This document shows positions 26,856 through 36,177 of a stretch of DNA of 64,000 nucleotides, one piece after another. Made by a program: the position numbers and the translations under genes. The first letter of the stretch is position 1. Each line of letters opens with the position of its first letter. Source of the DNA: Hyphomicrobiales bacterium (GTDB lineage: Bacteria; Pseudomonadota; Alphaproteobacteria; Rhizobiales; Rhizobiaceae); assembly GCA_002401155.1 (NCBI GenBank), contig NVSG01000007.1:8180-72179 (forward strand). The letters are read 5' to 3'. Below the pieces are notes generated by a model. It saw only the letters and a program-made list of their open reading frames with translations, ran no database searches and was not told the origin of the DNA.

Positions 26856-28499
26856 CTATTTGCGTTTCCATTTAACTTTGGGAATCGTACCGGCAGCTTT
26901 TAAAACGGGGTAAGCAATCGCCGTCAAATGGCTGTTGATGCGCTTGAGGTCACGAATGACGTCGATGTGGACGGCGCTGGTACCAATGCTATCCGACAGA
27001 CCAGAACCGATGCGTTCCAGATGGGTGCTGACGGATTTACGCTCAATATCACGCACCTCTTCTTTTTTAGCGTGAAGGAGACGCGCAAGCTCTTCTTCCT
27101 CGGAAACAAAAGTGTTTACCGCCAATTCAAAACTGGCAACCACCGCTTCATGCAAGGCGGAAATTTCCGCCAGACCTTCATTGGAAAATTGTATCTGTAG
27201 CGATGATTTCTTAGCTGCAAGCTCCATCAAACTACCATCAACAATATCGCCAATATGCTCCATATTGGCCGTAAAGCTGAGAACATCGAGCGCCCTTTGG
27301 CTATCCCGTTCGCTCAGCTTTCCCTGCAAAATTCCGGCGATATATAATTTGATAGCATCGAATAACCGATCTACGTCATCATCCATTCGCACAACTTTTC
27401 GGCGCAAATCATCGTCATTTTCCCGCAAAACCGGCAGCACAGAGCGCACCATCGTTTGAGCGATATCAGCCATGATCAACGCTTCGCGTTTGGCTCCGGC
27501 AAGAGCTGTAGCAGGTGAAGACAGGGCTGCAGGGTCTAGATGCTTGGGTTCAATCGTCTGACTTTCCTCTGAATTCGGTGGTAAAATATTGGCAGCGACC
27601 CGAAGGATAATCGAAGAAAAAATCAGGCCGGCCATTGCTATCAGAATATTTAAAGCCAGATGGAAAAGCGCCGGAAGCATAGACTGTGACAGCGCGACAT
27701 TGGCGCTATATGCCTCAATCGCATAGCCAACAAACGGATAGACCGCCAGCACACCGATCGCCCGGACAAGCAAATTTGCCATCACCGGTATGCGCGCTTC
27801 GAGCTTGGCATTCCAGTTAGCAACCACCGGCAAAAGAGCGCCACCAAGGTTTGCGCCAAGAACAAGATAGAGCCCACTATTAATGCCCAAGAATCCCGAA
27901 GACACAAACCCGATGGAAAGTAACACAATCGCCAGACTGGAATGGGCAAAATAGGTCAAAAATATTGCAAACATAACCAGCAGCGGCGGCTGGTTTTCAA
28001 AAATCTGCACAATGGTCGCAAACCCGTCAAAGGTAGCAAGTTCCGCTGCCGTGCGGCCAATCATCGACAAAGCCAACAAGATCATACCAAGGCCGGAAAA
28101 CGCTCTAAACAGATTTCTGCGCTTGGTATTCTCTGTGGAGAGATAGCCAAACACGCCAATAATCAACAAAATCGGCGCCAAAATTGTAATCTTCTGCGAA
28201 GCAATCAGCACAGCAATGGCAGTGCCGATATCAGCCCCAAGTATCGTTAGAAACGCCGTTGCGGTGCTGACGATACCATGGCTGGCAAAAGAGGCCACAA
28301 TCATCGCCGTCGCGGTACTGCTTTGCAGCAATGCGGCAACCACAAGCCCGGACAGGAATGCCGGTATAATGCGTCCTTCCGCCCGGCTGGCAAGCCGCTT
28401 CAACTCCGTGCCATAGGCGCGCATCACGCCGGTCCGCACCATTCTCAGGCCCCAGAGCAAAAGCGCTATCGCACCGACAAGTTCAACAAAAACACTCAT
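26856..28499 (-). CDS. Na/Pi cotransporter family protein with PhoU-like domain
   Basis: 547 residues. The first 310 hold two repeats of four or so membrane helices with the Na/Pi (NptA/YjbB) signature: GLRMVRTGVMRAYGTELKRL and the QSSTATAMIVASF repeat motif near residue 58, with the second repeat around ILGADIGTAIAV and LGANLGGALLPV. The C-terminal 200 residues are a PhoU-like helical domain (VRMDDDVDRLFDAIKLYIAG). It likely imports or exports phosphate with sodium. It is the first chromosomal gene past the element, on the minus strand; no Pho box was seen before it. Confidence 0.92.
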   Translation of the reverse strand: MSVFVELVGAIALLLWGLRMVRTGVMRAYGTELKRLASRAEGRIIPAFLSGLVVAALLQSSTATAMIVASFASHGIVSTATAFLTILGADIGTAIAVLIASQKITILAPILLIIGVFGYLSTENTKRRNLFRAFSGLGMILLALSMIGRTAAELATFDGFATIVQIFENQPPLLVMFAIFLTYFAHSSLAIVLLSIGFVSSGFLGINSGLYLVLGANLGGALLPVVANWNAKLEARIPVMANLLVRAIGVLAVYPFVGYAIEAYSANVALSQSMLPALFHLALNILIAMAGLIFSSIILRVAANILPPNSEESQTIEPKHLDPAALSSPATALAGAKREALIMADIAQTMVRSVLPVLRENDDDLRRKVVRMDDDVDRLFDAIKLYIAGILQGKLSERDSQRALDVLSFTANMEHIGDIVDGSLMELAAKKSSLQIQFSNEGLAEISALHEAVVASFELAVNTFVSEEEELARLLHAKKEEVRDIERKSVSTHLERIGSGLSDSIGTSAVHIDVIRDLKRINSHLTAIAYPVLKAAGTIPKVKWKRK

Positions 28500-28601
28500 C
28501 GAAGTTCATTCCGGCGAAGCCGCAATGGCATTGATCGCGGCATTAAATAAGATATTATTTCTATCAATACAGGGTCCTGTTTGTCAGTGACGTGCGGGAT
28601 T

Positions 28602-30146
28602 TCATTGAGCCTGCAATTGTTGCACAGAACCATCGTCTGCCAAATGCAAATTCGTTAGTGCCGGATCATCATGCTCCATACGCCAGCTTAGCATTTTTTG
28701 CGCATATTCGAGCATCACCACCTGATAAGCCGGATCAGAAGAAAGATCATGGAATTCATTTGGGTCATTTTCAAGATCAAAGAACAAAGGCGGTAGCCCG
28801 GAAAAGTGAACATATTTATAGCGTTCCCCGCAGATGATATTGACCGCACATTGTTTGATACTCAAGCCCAACGGGATTTCCTCTTCAAATTCATACGGGC
28901 TTCTAAGATCAAATTCTGCATGATATTCCTGTCGCCAACCCTGCGGTTTCAAACCGGCACAAAACGGTAACAACGAATATCCATCACACTGGCTGGGAAT
29001 GCCCGCCCCAATTGCGTCAAGAATGGTCGGCATCAGATCAATATTCTCTGTAAATGCGCCGACGATAGAGCCACGAGACTTATCGCCAATGTCTCCGGGC
29101 GCGCGAATAATCAAGGGAATATGAAAGGTCTGATCAAAATATCCAAACTTGGCAAACATCCAGTGATCGCCCAACTGTTCACCATGGTCTGAGGTGAAAA
29201 TGATCAATGTATCCTCATAAACGCCGATCGCTTTGAGATGATCTAACAGGCGCCCGATCTGCGCATCTACCTCCGACAACATGCCAAAATAAGTCGCCTT
29301 TATCTGGCGTAGATCAAGTTCCGAAATATCAAGATTATCGCGAGAATTCGCTCCATAGGTGAAATATTTCCCCCGCTGATTATGCAGATAATGATCGGTC
29401 CACGGATGCGCGGCAGCTTCCTCTTGCACTGTGTCGCAGCGGATCGGCAGCGGCATTTTTTCCGCATCATACATATCGTGAAACGGCTCCGGCACCACAA
29501 ATGGAGGGTGTGGCGAATAGATCGATAAATGAACGAACCATGGATCGTCCCGCTTTTCGGATACATATTCAATCGCCCCGTCAACCAAAAATGCAGTGCC
29601 ACTATCTTTAGCTTTGAAACGAGCCGGGGCAAAAGTTTTGCCTTTATTGTCGGATCCGGGATAGGCTGATTGAGGTTCAAATATTCCCCAAAAATCATCG
29701 GGTAGTTTATAGCCTTTTGCCTTGAGGTCCGCCAGCCATGGCTCCCATTCGCCGGTTAGCAGAGAGCTTGATTCCATACCCGGCAACACCCCTTCATAAC
29801 CACCCGGCACATGATCACCAGAGCCATGATGACGCGGGTCGAGACTGACATCTGTATAGCCAAAAAGGGTCGGTGCATAACCAGCCTTACGCGCCTCCAG
29901 CGCCACATTGGTATGCCTTGCATCAAGTGGTGTGCCGTTGAGAAGTGAACGATGATTTTGCATATACATGCCAGTATAAAGGCAAGCACGCGAGGGACCG
30001 CACGGGGTGGCCTGTGCAAAATGGCGTTTGAAAGTCACACCGTCTGCTGCCAATACATCAAGATTTGGCGTCTTCACGTGAGGATGACCAAGGGCCGAAA
30101 GGCACTCTCCACGCCATTGATCGGCTGTTATGAAAAGAACATTCAT
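28602..30146 (-). CDS. Formylglycine-dependent phosphonate monoester hydrolase/sulfatase
   Basis: 514 residues, alkaline-phosphatase superfamily. D9 and Q10 in FITADQWRGECLS start the metal site; C49 in the C-x-P-S-R motif (TPCGPSRACLYTG) is the residue converted to formylglycine; HGEQLGDHWMFAKFGYFDQT supplies later metal and substrate ligands. The opening DQWRGECL, the NHRS after the CGPSR and this C-terminal pattern fit phosphonate monoester hydrolases, which also cleave phosphodiesters and sulfate esters. No signal peptide, so it acts in the cytoplasm on an imported ester. It is the last gene of the ABC operon, 42 bases after the second permease. Confidence 0.86.
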   Translation of the reverse strand: MNVLFITADQWRGECLSALGHPHVKTPNLDVLAADGVTFKRHFAQATPCGPSRACLYTGMYMQNHRSLLNGTPLDARHTNVALEARKAGYAPTLFGYTDVSLDPRHHGSGDHVPGGYEGVLPGMESSSLLTGEWEPWLADLKAKGYKLPDDFWGIFEPQSAYPGSDNKGKTFAPARFKAKDSGTAFLVDGAIEYVSEKRDDPWFVHLSIYSPHPPFVVPEPFHDMYDAEKMPLPIRCDTVQEEAAAHPWTDHYLHNQRGKYFTYGANSRDNLDISELDLRQIKATYFGMLSEVDAQIGRLLDHLKAIGVYEDTLIIFTSDHGEQLGDHWMFAKFGYFDQTFHIPLIIRAPGDIGDKSRGSIVGAFTENIDLMPTILDAIGAGIPSQCDGYSLLPFCAGLKPQGWRQEYHAEFDLRSPYEFEEEIPLGLSIKQCAVNIICGERYKYVHFSGLPPLFFDLENDPNEFHDLSSDPAYQVVMLEYAQKMLSWRMEHDDPALTNLHLADDGSVQQLQAQ

Positions 30147-30188
30147 AGCGGATACTCGTTTTGGAAATTCAAATTTTAAGTCAAACCT

Positions 30189-31016
30189 TTAACCGGCAAC
30201 AGCAGCAGCACGCTTCTTTTCACGTTCCCGGAAAATCACATAGATCGTTGCAAAGGTAACAGTCAAGACTACAAAAATAATACCGATTACATTCACTGCC
30301 GGAGTAAGCCCAAAGCGCATGCGCGAACCAATTTCAGTCACCAGCGTATGGGAACCACCGATGGAGAAAATTGTTGTATTATAATTTTCAAACGATTGCA
30401 GAAAAGCAATCACGCTGGCGGTCAAAATGGTCGGTTTCAAAAACGGCATAGTAATCCGCCGGAACACTTGCGTGTGCGAAGCGCCAAGATCAAGCGCTGC
30501 TTCTTCAAGCGTCACATCCTGACGTTTGAGCCGGGCCATAAACATCAGCATTGTATAGGATGAAATGTAGGTAGCCTGCGCAACGGCGGCTGTAAACAGC
30601 CCACCCGATACGCCCCCTTCCCGCCAGAAAATCAATGTTGAAATACCAAGAATAATACCCGGCGTCAGCAGTGGTGAAACCATAACCCCGTAAAGCAAAC
30701 CATTGAAACGGGATTGAAACCGCGTGATCATAAACGCACCGGCAAGCCCCAATGGCATAGAAACAAGGATGACACCAACAGCAATCATGATCGAATTAAT
30801 CAAGCCGGTCCACATGCGGGTATCTTGCGCCAGCACTCCGAACCATTTCCACGTAAAGCCCTTCCACGTGGTAACGGAAGGCGTATCAAAATCATTGAAA
30901 CCGGCCACCACCATCAAGATTAGCGGCAGGAACATATAGGCGAAGAAAATCACCAAATAAACATTCAGGATAATTTGGCTGCTACGGCCAAAAGCGGATG
31001 AAGAAACATGACTCAT
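30189..31016 (-). CDS. ABC transporter permease (PotC type)
   Basis: 275 residues with six membrane segments and the binding-protein-dependent transport loop EEAALDLGASHTQVFRRITMPFLKP (about 178-202, given in part). It resembles the second permease of polyamine and 2-aminoethylphosphonate importers. Its start overlaps the end of the first permease by 4 bases. Confidence 0.92.
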   Translation of the reverse strand: MSHVSSSAFGRSSQIILNVYLVIFFAYMFLPLILMVVAGFNDFDTPSVTTWKGFTWKWFGVLAQDTRMWTGLINSIMIAVGVILVSMPLGLAGAFMITRFQSRFNGLLYGVMVSPLLTPGIILGISTLIFWREGGVSGGLFTAAVAQATYISSYTMLMFMARLKRQDVTLEEAALDLGASHTQVFRRITMPFLKPTILTASVIAFLQSFENYNTTIFSIGGSHTLVTEIGSRMRFGLTPAVNVIGIIFVVLTVTFATIYVIFREREKKRAAAVAG

Positions 31017-32062
31017 TTGGCGATGTCCTTAATGCCAACTCCGAAAAACCGCATCATCATAAATATGAAAACAATGCAGGCAATCACCAACGTGAACGCA
31101 TAAGCAGAGCCAACGTTCCAATTGCTCGATTCAAAGAATTTATTGTAAATCAACTGAGTAAACCACGGTTCGGCAATACCGCGCGTCATGATATTTGGTA
31201 CCGCAAAGGAACCAGCCGACAGCATGAACGTCATGATACAGCCAACGGCGATACCGGGCTTTGCATGGGGAATAACAATCTTTCGATGTATCTGCCATGT
31301 GGGCGCGCCCATATCGCGCGCCGCTTCAATTTGCGAACTGTCGAGCGTTTCAACCGTATTATAAATCGGAAACACCATGAACAGGATATAGGCATAAATC
31401 ATCGCGATAAACACACCGGCCCCGCTACCCAGAAACGAAATCGGGTCAAAACCCATAAAGCCCAATAAGAGATTTGCCACCCCATTATTGTCTAGGATCA
31501 TCAGCCATGCGAAAACCCGCAACAATTCGTTGATTGAATAGGGGATGATCAAAAACAGCATGATCAGCGCGGCCTTGCCCGGCGTTGCCACCTTGGCAAC
31601 CGTGAAGGCTATCGGATAACAAACGATGAACGCAATAATCGTAACGGCTACCGCTGCCCCGATCGTTTTCACAAATATGAAAAAGTGACTGGCACCCATG
31701 AGCGTATAATTTTTAAATGAGTAGATTTTCTCGGGCTTTATCTCGACCGCTTCCAGCTCTTTAATAGTCGATTTCTTGGCATCAATTTCTGCCGTGATTG
31801 TCGCGATTTTTTCCGTGCGCTTCGGCGATTCCGCAAGTGCTTCCGCATCGGATATATCAAAACCCAGCGTATCGACTTCGTTGTACAATCTGTCGATACG
31901 GGTGGAATTCATGGCAGCGTCGCCGCCAATTTCCTTGTTCCAGAGCGATTGTTCGACCATGATCAACTGTGGTCCAACGATCATCCCGATCACCCACACG
32001 CCAACCAGCACGACAATCACCAGACTGAGTATGGGACCAAATGAGCGGCGCAGACTATTCAT
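31013..32062 (-). CDS. ABC transporter permease (PotB type) with a large periplasmic insert
   Basis: 349 residues from the ATG at 32062, chosen because it overlaps the ATPase stop by 8 bases. After the first membrane helix there is an unusual charged, probably helical insert of about 100 residues (for example RTEKIATITAEIDAKKSTIK) before helix two at about 130. The rest has the usual five helices and the EAA loop (IEAARDMGAPTWQIHRKIVI). The insert probably faces the periplasm and may touch the binding protein (inference). Confidence 0.9.
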   Translation of the reverse strand: MNSLRRSFGPILSLVIVVLVGVWVIGMIVGPQLIMVEQSLWNKEIGGDAAMNSTRIDRLYNEVDTLGFDISDAEALAESPKRTEKIATITAEIDAKKSTIKELEAVEIKPEKIYSFKNYTLMGASHFFIFVKTIGAAVAVTIIAFIVCYPIAFTVAKVATPGKAALIMLFLIIPYSINELLRVFAWLMILDNNGVANLLLGFMGFDPISFLGSGAGVFIAMIYAYILFMVFPIYNTVETLDSSQIEAARDMGAPTWQIHRKIVIPHAKPGIAVGCIMTFMLSAGSFAVPNIMTRGIAEPWFTQLIYNKFFESSNWNVGSAYAFTLVIACIVFIFMMMRFFGVGIKDIAK

Positions 32063-33143
32063 CGGCCAGCTCTCCGGTAGCAAGTATCATTCCAGCCTTG
32101 GAGTCAAAACCGATGGTACAACTCTCCCCTTTCTCATGGGATTTTAAATTCACATTAGTCTGGTGGACCGAAAACTTATCACCATCCTGCAAGAAGTGTA
32201 GATTGACAAAAGCACCTTCCAGATCACGGCGCTCATATTTAACATCAATGGCATTGTCGGACTTTTTACCGCCCGATTGCACAGTCATCTTTTCAGGACG
32301 CACAAACAAAATCGCTTCACTGCCAACGCTGAGATTTTTCGGGTTGGTGCCGCGAAGCAAGCCATATTTTGTATCAATGACAGCCCCGTCACTTGAGACT
32401 TCTTTGATTTTTCCTTTGAACATATTATTGGCACCAACAAAGGTAGCCGTAAATGCTGTTGAAGGCGCATTATAAACCAGATCGGTGGTATCCACCTGTT
32501 CAATAACGCCCGCTTTCATCACCGCAATACGATCCGACATAGTCAACGCTTCGCCCTGATCGTGGGTGATATAAATAAAGGTAACACCGGTCTTACGCTG
32601 AATATCGCGAAGCTCCGAGCGCATGTGCTGGCGCAGTTTTAAATCCAGCGCAGACAATGGTTCATCCAGCAGCAGAACCGCAGGTTCCACCGCAAGCGCC
32701 CGTGCAATCGCCACACGCTGACGTTGCCCACCGGACAGCTCATCGGGCGTTTTTTCACCCTGATCACCAAGGGCCACAAGGTCAAGCAATTCCTGCGCTT
32801 TGTCACTGCGAGGCCCTTTTGCCATGCCGCGCATTTCAAGACCAAAAGCAACATTTTCCCGGACGGTCATCAACGGGAATAAGGCAAGACTCTGGAAAAT
32901 AAGCGCGGTCGGCCGTTTGTCCGGCCCGATCCCCGCCATCGATTTCCCGCCGATCAATACGTCGCCGGATGTGGGGTTTAAAAACCCGGACACCATGCGC
33001 AATATGGTTGTCTTGCCACAACCGGACGGTCCAAGGATTGAGAAAAACTCTCCGGCCTTGATTTTCAAATTAGTAGGATGAACGGCGGTAAAACCGCCAA
33101 AACGTATCGACACATCCCTCAGTTCGATATCCATTCCCCGCAT
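32055..33143 (-). CDS. ABC transporter ATP-binding protein (PotA type)
   Basis: About 362 residues from the ATG at 33143 (a TTG at 33152 and an ATG at 33134 are alternatives). Walker A GPSGCGKTTIL, signature LSGGQRQRVAIA, Walker B VLLLDEPLSALD and H-loop ITHD are complete, and a C-terminal TOBE domain covers about residues 280-360. It powers the polyamine-type importer encoded around it. It starts 97 bases after the binding-protein stop, beyond a strong hairpin. Confidence 0.95.
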   Translation of the reverse strand: MRGMDIELRDVSIRFGGFTAVHPTNLKIKAGEFFSILGPSGCGKTTILRMVSGFLNPTSGDVLIGGKSMAGIGPDKRPTALIFQSLALFPLMTVRENVAFGLEMRGMAKGPRSDKAQELLDLVALGDQGEKTPDELSGGQRQRVAIARALAVEPAVLLLDEPLSALDLKLRQHMRSELRDIQRKTGVTFIYITHDQGEALTMSDRIAVMKAGVIEQVDTTDLVYNAPSTAFTATFVGANNMFKGKIKEVSSDGAVIDTKYGLLRGTNPKNLSVGSEAILFVRPEKMTVQSGGKKSDNAIDVKYERRDLEGAFVNLHFLQDGDKFSVHQTNVNLKSHEKGESCTIGFDSKAGMILATGELADE

Positions 33144-33197
33144 GATACCCAATGCCTCTCAAATTCTCTAAATTTACAAAATCCCGGTATAATACGC

Positions 33198-33228
33198 TTG
33201 CGGGGGCCTCTTAATCAGGCCCCCGCAA
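33198..33228 (-). terminator. Strong hairpin between binding-protein and ATPase genes
   Basis: TTGCGGGGGCCT pairs over 12 bases with AGGCCCCCGCAA around a 7-base loop. No T run follows on the minus strand, so it is more likely to stabilise the binding-protein mRNA and lower expression of the downstream genes than to stop transcription completely. Confidence 0.7.
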
Positions 33229-33239
33229 ATTCTAAGCCA

Positions 33240-34403
33240 CTAAAGAGCAGTCATTTTTTCTACATATTCCTGACGAACATTCGAGAACCAAGGCGTAGAC
33301 ATTGGCCACCACCATAGATTGTCGATCGCACCTTCAGGATAAGCGATTTTAAAGGCTGCCTTGCTTGCATCTGTAAGATGCGCAGCCGAACCAACAGCAG
33401 CTGAGTTATAGCCGGTATTGTTGGCAAACATGCCGCCAATTTCCGGGGTCATCAGGAAGTTCATCAGCTCATAAGCCTGGTCCACATTGGTAGCACCCGA
33501 TGGAATTGCCATCGTATCCATCCAACCCAAAGCACCTTCTTTAGGTGATGTGTAGATCCATTTTTTATCCACATCATTGTGCAGTTTGATACCGGTGGTA
33601 TCCCAAGTCTGGCCAATGGTGCAGCCACTATCGGTAAAGGCCGAAGTTGCTTCAGTTGCATTGTTCCAGAAAGCACCAATATTTTTCTTATGAGGTTTCA
33701 TGAATTCTAGGCAACCATCAAGAACACGGCGCATATCAGCTTCGGATTTATAGATATCCATGCCGCGGTTTGAAGATACTTTGCCAATAGAATCGAGATA
33801 GATCGCAAGGGTAATCACCAAAGATTTTTGACGACCGGCAACCTTACCATCGAGACCGTCTTCCCACATATGACCGTAGGATAGCTCACCCGGCTTAAAG
33901 CCATGAACGGAACTGTCATAGGTCATACCTTCTGTGCCCCAATCGTAAGGAACAAGAAAACGTTTGCCGCGCCGTGCAGCGCCAAGCTTCAATGAACTGC
34001 GCCATACAGCTGGCTCAATCTGGTCAACTTTAACTTTGGACTCATCGATCTCGGCCAGAAGATTACCCTCGTCAAACTCAGGACGAGTATCCACTGACGG
34101 GAACACCAGATCAAAACCTTTGCCGCCGGAAGCCTTAAGCTTACTTTGAAGCTCTTCGTTCGAACCGAAGGTTGAAAGGTTTATTTTGATGCCTGTTTTC
34201 TTTTCGAAAGCATCAGAAATATTATCTTTAATATAGTCGCCCCATGCGAACACATTGACTTCGCCGGACGAAGCAAGAGAATCGCGAATGAAGAATGGTG
34301 TGGTTGCAAGCGCACCGCCAGCAACAGCGCCTTTCAGCAAGGTTCGACGATTGAACTTCTTGACCGCCATTTGGGTCAACAGGCTTGATTTTTTGTTAGA
34401 CAC
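33240..34403 (-). CDS. ABC transporter substrate-binding protein, Tat-type signal
   Basis: 387 residues. The N terminus has a twin-arginine motif (NRRTLLKGAVAGGALATTPF), so the protein is probably exported folded. The mature part is a PotD/AEP-type binding protein (type II fold): SSGEVNVFAWGDYI opens it and TFGSNEELQSKLKASGGKGF follows. It is the first gene of the operon ending with the ester hydrolase, and is divergent from the MocR regulator. Confidence 0.9.
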   Translation of the reverse strand: MSNKKSSLLTQMAVKKFNRRTLLKGAVAGGALATTPFFIRDSLASSGEVNVFAWGDYIKDNISDAFEKKTGIKINLSTFGSNEELQSKLKASGGKGFDLVFPSVDTRPEFDEGNLLAEIDESKVKVDQIEPAVWRSSLKLGAARRGKRFLVPYDWGTEGMTYDSSVHGFKPGELSYGHMWEDGLDGKVAGRQKSLVITLAIYLDSIGKVSSNRGMDIYKSEADMRRVLDGCLEFMKPHKKNIGAFWNNATEATSAFTDSGCTIGQTWDTTGIKLHNDVDKKWIYTSPKEGALGWMDTMAIPSGATNVDQAYELMNFLMTPEIGGMFANNTGYNSAAVGSAAHLTDASKAAFKIAYPEGAIDNLWWWPMSTPWFSNVRQEYVEKMTAL

Positions 34404-34468
34404 TGAATGTATCCTCCCAACAGTTAAAGTGGCCGCTAACGAGCAGCGATGAAAAAAACTAACCGGAA

Positions 34469-34514
34469 TTGGTCAATCTAGTATTATCCACTTTGGTCTG
34501 GTGTACAATACCAA
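34469..34514. promoter_or_regulatory. Probable MocR operator region
   Basis: TTGGTC occurs at 34469-34474 and again at 34493-34498, centres 24 bases apart, with an inverted ACCAA at 34510-34514. Paired direct repeats in a divergent promoter are typical for MocR/TauR-type regulators. It lies between the regulator and the ABC operon. Confidence 0.45.
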
Positions 34515-34586
34515 TTTACTATAGTGGGTCGGCGTAACATTTTTATGACATTCGGCTCATGACCTCCGGGGAGGGTAAAATATTTC

Positions 34587-36089
34587 ATGTCCAAACCAAT
34601 TAAAGGCGCGCGCCTGCAGTTTTTAGCGATCGAAAAATCCATATCGACACCGATCTACCGACAAATTGAAAGCCAGATTCGCAACGCCATTTTAACCGGC
34701 ATCATCAAGCCGGGGTTGTTGTTGCCGGCATCACGAGTTCTGGCTCAGGATTTGGGCGTATCGCGCCCGACCATGGTGCGAGTTTACGAATATTTATCCT
34801 TTGAGGGCTTTTTAGAAACCCGTCATGGATCGGGAACTTTTGTCTCGCGAACCTTGCCGGATTACCTCCCGCACAAAAATGCCCAACCGGAAAACTCAAA
34901 ACAGAAAAATGCGGAAATTACCAAACCTTTGTCAAAAATTGGCAAAAAATTCAATATCTTAGCCCCATCTCTAAATCGCTCTCAATTTGCAGCATTTCTG
35001 CCAAATGTACCCGCCTTCGACCGTTTCCCCTTTGCCCGATGGCAAAAAATCCGGGACAATTGTCTTAAGGCAGATCACACAAACCTCCTTGGTTACGAAG
35101 ATAGCTCAGGCCACATGCCGTTGCGGCGCAGTATTGCCGAATATCTGGCAGTCCACCGCGGCGACGTTTGCGACCCGGAACAAATCCTGATTGTGCCGGG
35201 AGCAACTGCAGCTTTCCATCTGGCCGTGATGTTGTTGAGTAATCCGGGAGATAAAGTGTGGCTGGAAGACCCCGGTCCCGATGGGGTACGCGCCATGTTG
35301 ATGGCTTTGGGGCGGAACATCATCAACCTTGATGTGGAAGCAGATGGTATGGATGTGCAAAGCGCCATCCAACACAATAGCAACGCCCGTCTTGCCTTCA
35401 CCATGCCCTCGCGCCAGCACCCTCTCGGCGTCACCCTTTCCCTGACCAAACGGATGAAACTTCTCGACTGGGCCAGTAAAAACCGCAGCTGGATTATCGA
35501 AGATGATTACGACAGCGAATTTCGCTATAGCGGTCGACCACTGGGTTCCATGCGCTCAATCGATACCACCAGCAGCGTCATCTATGTGGGGACTTTCAGC
35601 AAGTCGCTATTTCCATCTTTGCGCATTGGTTATCTGGTTTTGCCGGAAAACCTGATCGGCACCTTTCGCAGCGCTTTGGGCACAATTTCCCGCAGTATCT
35701 CGATTCTCGATCAGGCAACGCTGGCCCGGTTCATCGATGAAGGATATTTCACCGCCCATATCAGGCAAATGCAAAACCTTTACAGCACGCGCCGGGCATC
35801 ATTTATCGAAATTGCCAAAAAGAAACTCTCCGGTCTGCTCGATATCGAAGCCCCCGATAGTGGTATCAATGTCATAGGCTGGCTGCCGAAGGGCACCGAT
35901 GACCTGCAGATAAGCAAAGACTTGCGTGATGCTGGCATCCATACTTTCCCCCTGTCTCTCTTCCGGGCACGTCCGTCTAACCAAGCCGGCCTCGTCATGG
36001 GTTTTGCCGGTACAGATAGGGCGGAAACAGTAAAAAAAATGGCCCTCCTCGCCTCAGTTTTGGAAAAAACCAACACATTCAAAAACTAG
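34587..36089 (+). CDS. MocR-family regulator (GntR helix-turn-helix fused to aminotransferase)
   Basis: 500 residues. A GntR winged helix (about 15-85, SLIYRQIESQIRNAILTGII-like and VSRPTMVRVYEYL) is linked to a fold-type I aminotransferase domain with the PLP-lysine motif VGTFSKSLFPSLRIGYLV. MocR proteins sense amino compounds or PLP and usually control a neighbouring operon. The divergent ABC-hydrolase operon is the obvious target, which suggests that its substrate carries an amino group (inference). Confidence 0.93.
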   Translation: MSKPIKGARLQFLAIEKSISTPIYRQIESQIRNAILTGIIKPGLLLPASRVLAQDLGVSRPTMVRVYEYLSFEGFLETRHGSGTFVSRTLPDYLPHKNAQPENSKQKNAEITKPLSKIGKKFNILAPSLNRSQFAAFLPNVPAFDRFPFARWQKIRDNCLKADHTNLLGYEDSSGHMPLRRSIAEYLAVHRGDVCDPEQILIVPGATAAFHLAVMLLSNPGDKVWLEDPGPDGVRAMLMALGRNIINLDVEADGMDVQSAIQHNSNARLAFTMPSRQHPLGVTLSLTKRMKLLDWASKNRSWIIEDDYDSEFRYSGRPLGSMRSIDTTSSVIYVGTFSKSLFPSLRIGYLVLPENLIGTFRSALGTISRSISILDQATLARFIDEGYFTAHIRQMQNLYSTRRASFIEIAKKKLSGLLDIEAPDSGINVIGWLPKGTDDLQISKDLRDAGIHTFPLSLFRARPSNQAGLVMGFAGTDRAETVKKMALLASVLEKTNTFKN

Positions 36090-36093
36090 CGTT

Positions 36094-36115
36094 CTGTCAC
36101 AATACTGTTACATAA
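36094..36115 (+). promoter_or_regulatory. Pho box before the PstS-like gene
   Basis: CTGTCACAATA followed directly by CTGTTACATAA: two 11-base half-sites as in the PhoB binding site. It lies 62 bases before the ATG at 36178. Confidence 0.8.
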
Positions 36116-36177
36116 ATGACATATATCTTTCATGTGCAGGCTGTCGCCCCGGTAGCTAAGCCTTAGGAGAATTTTGC

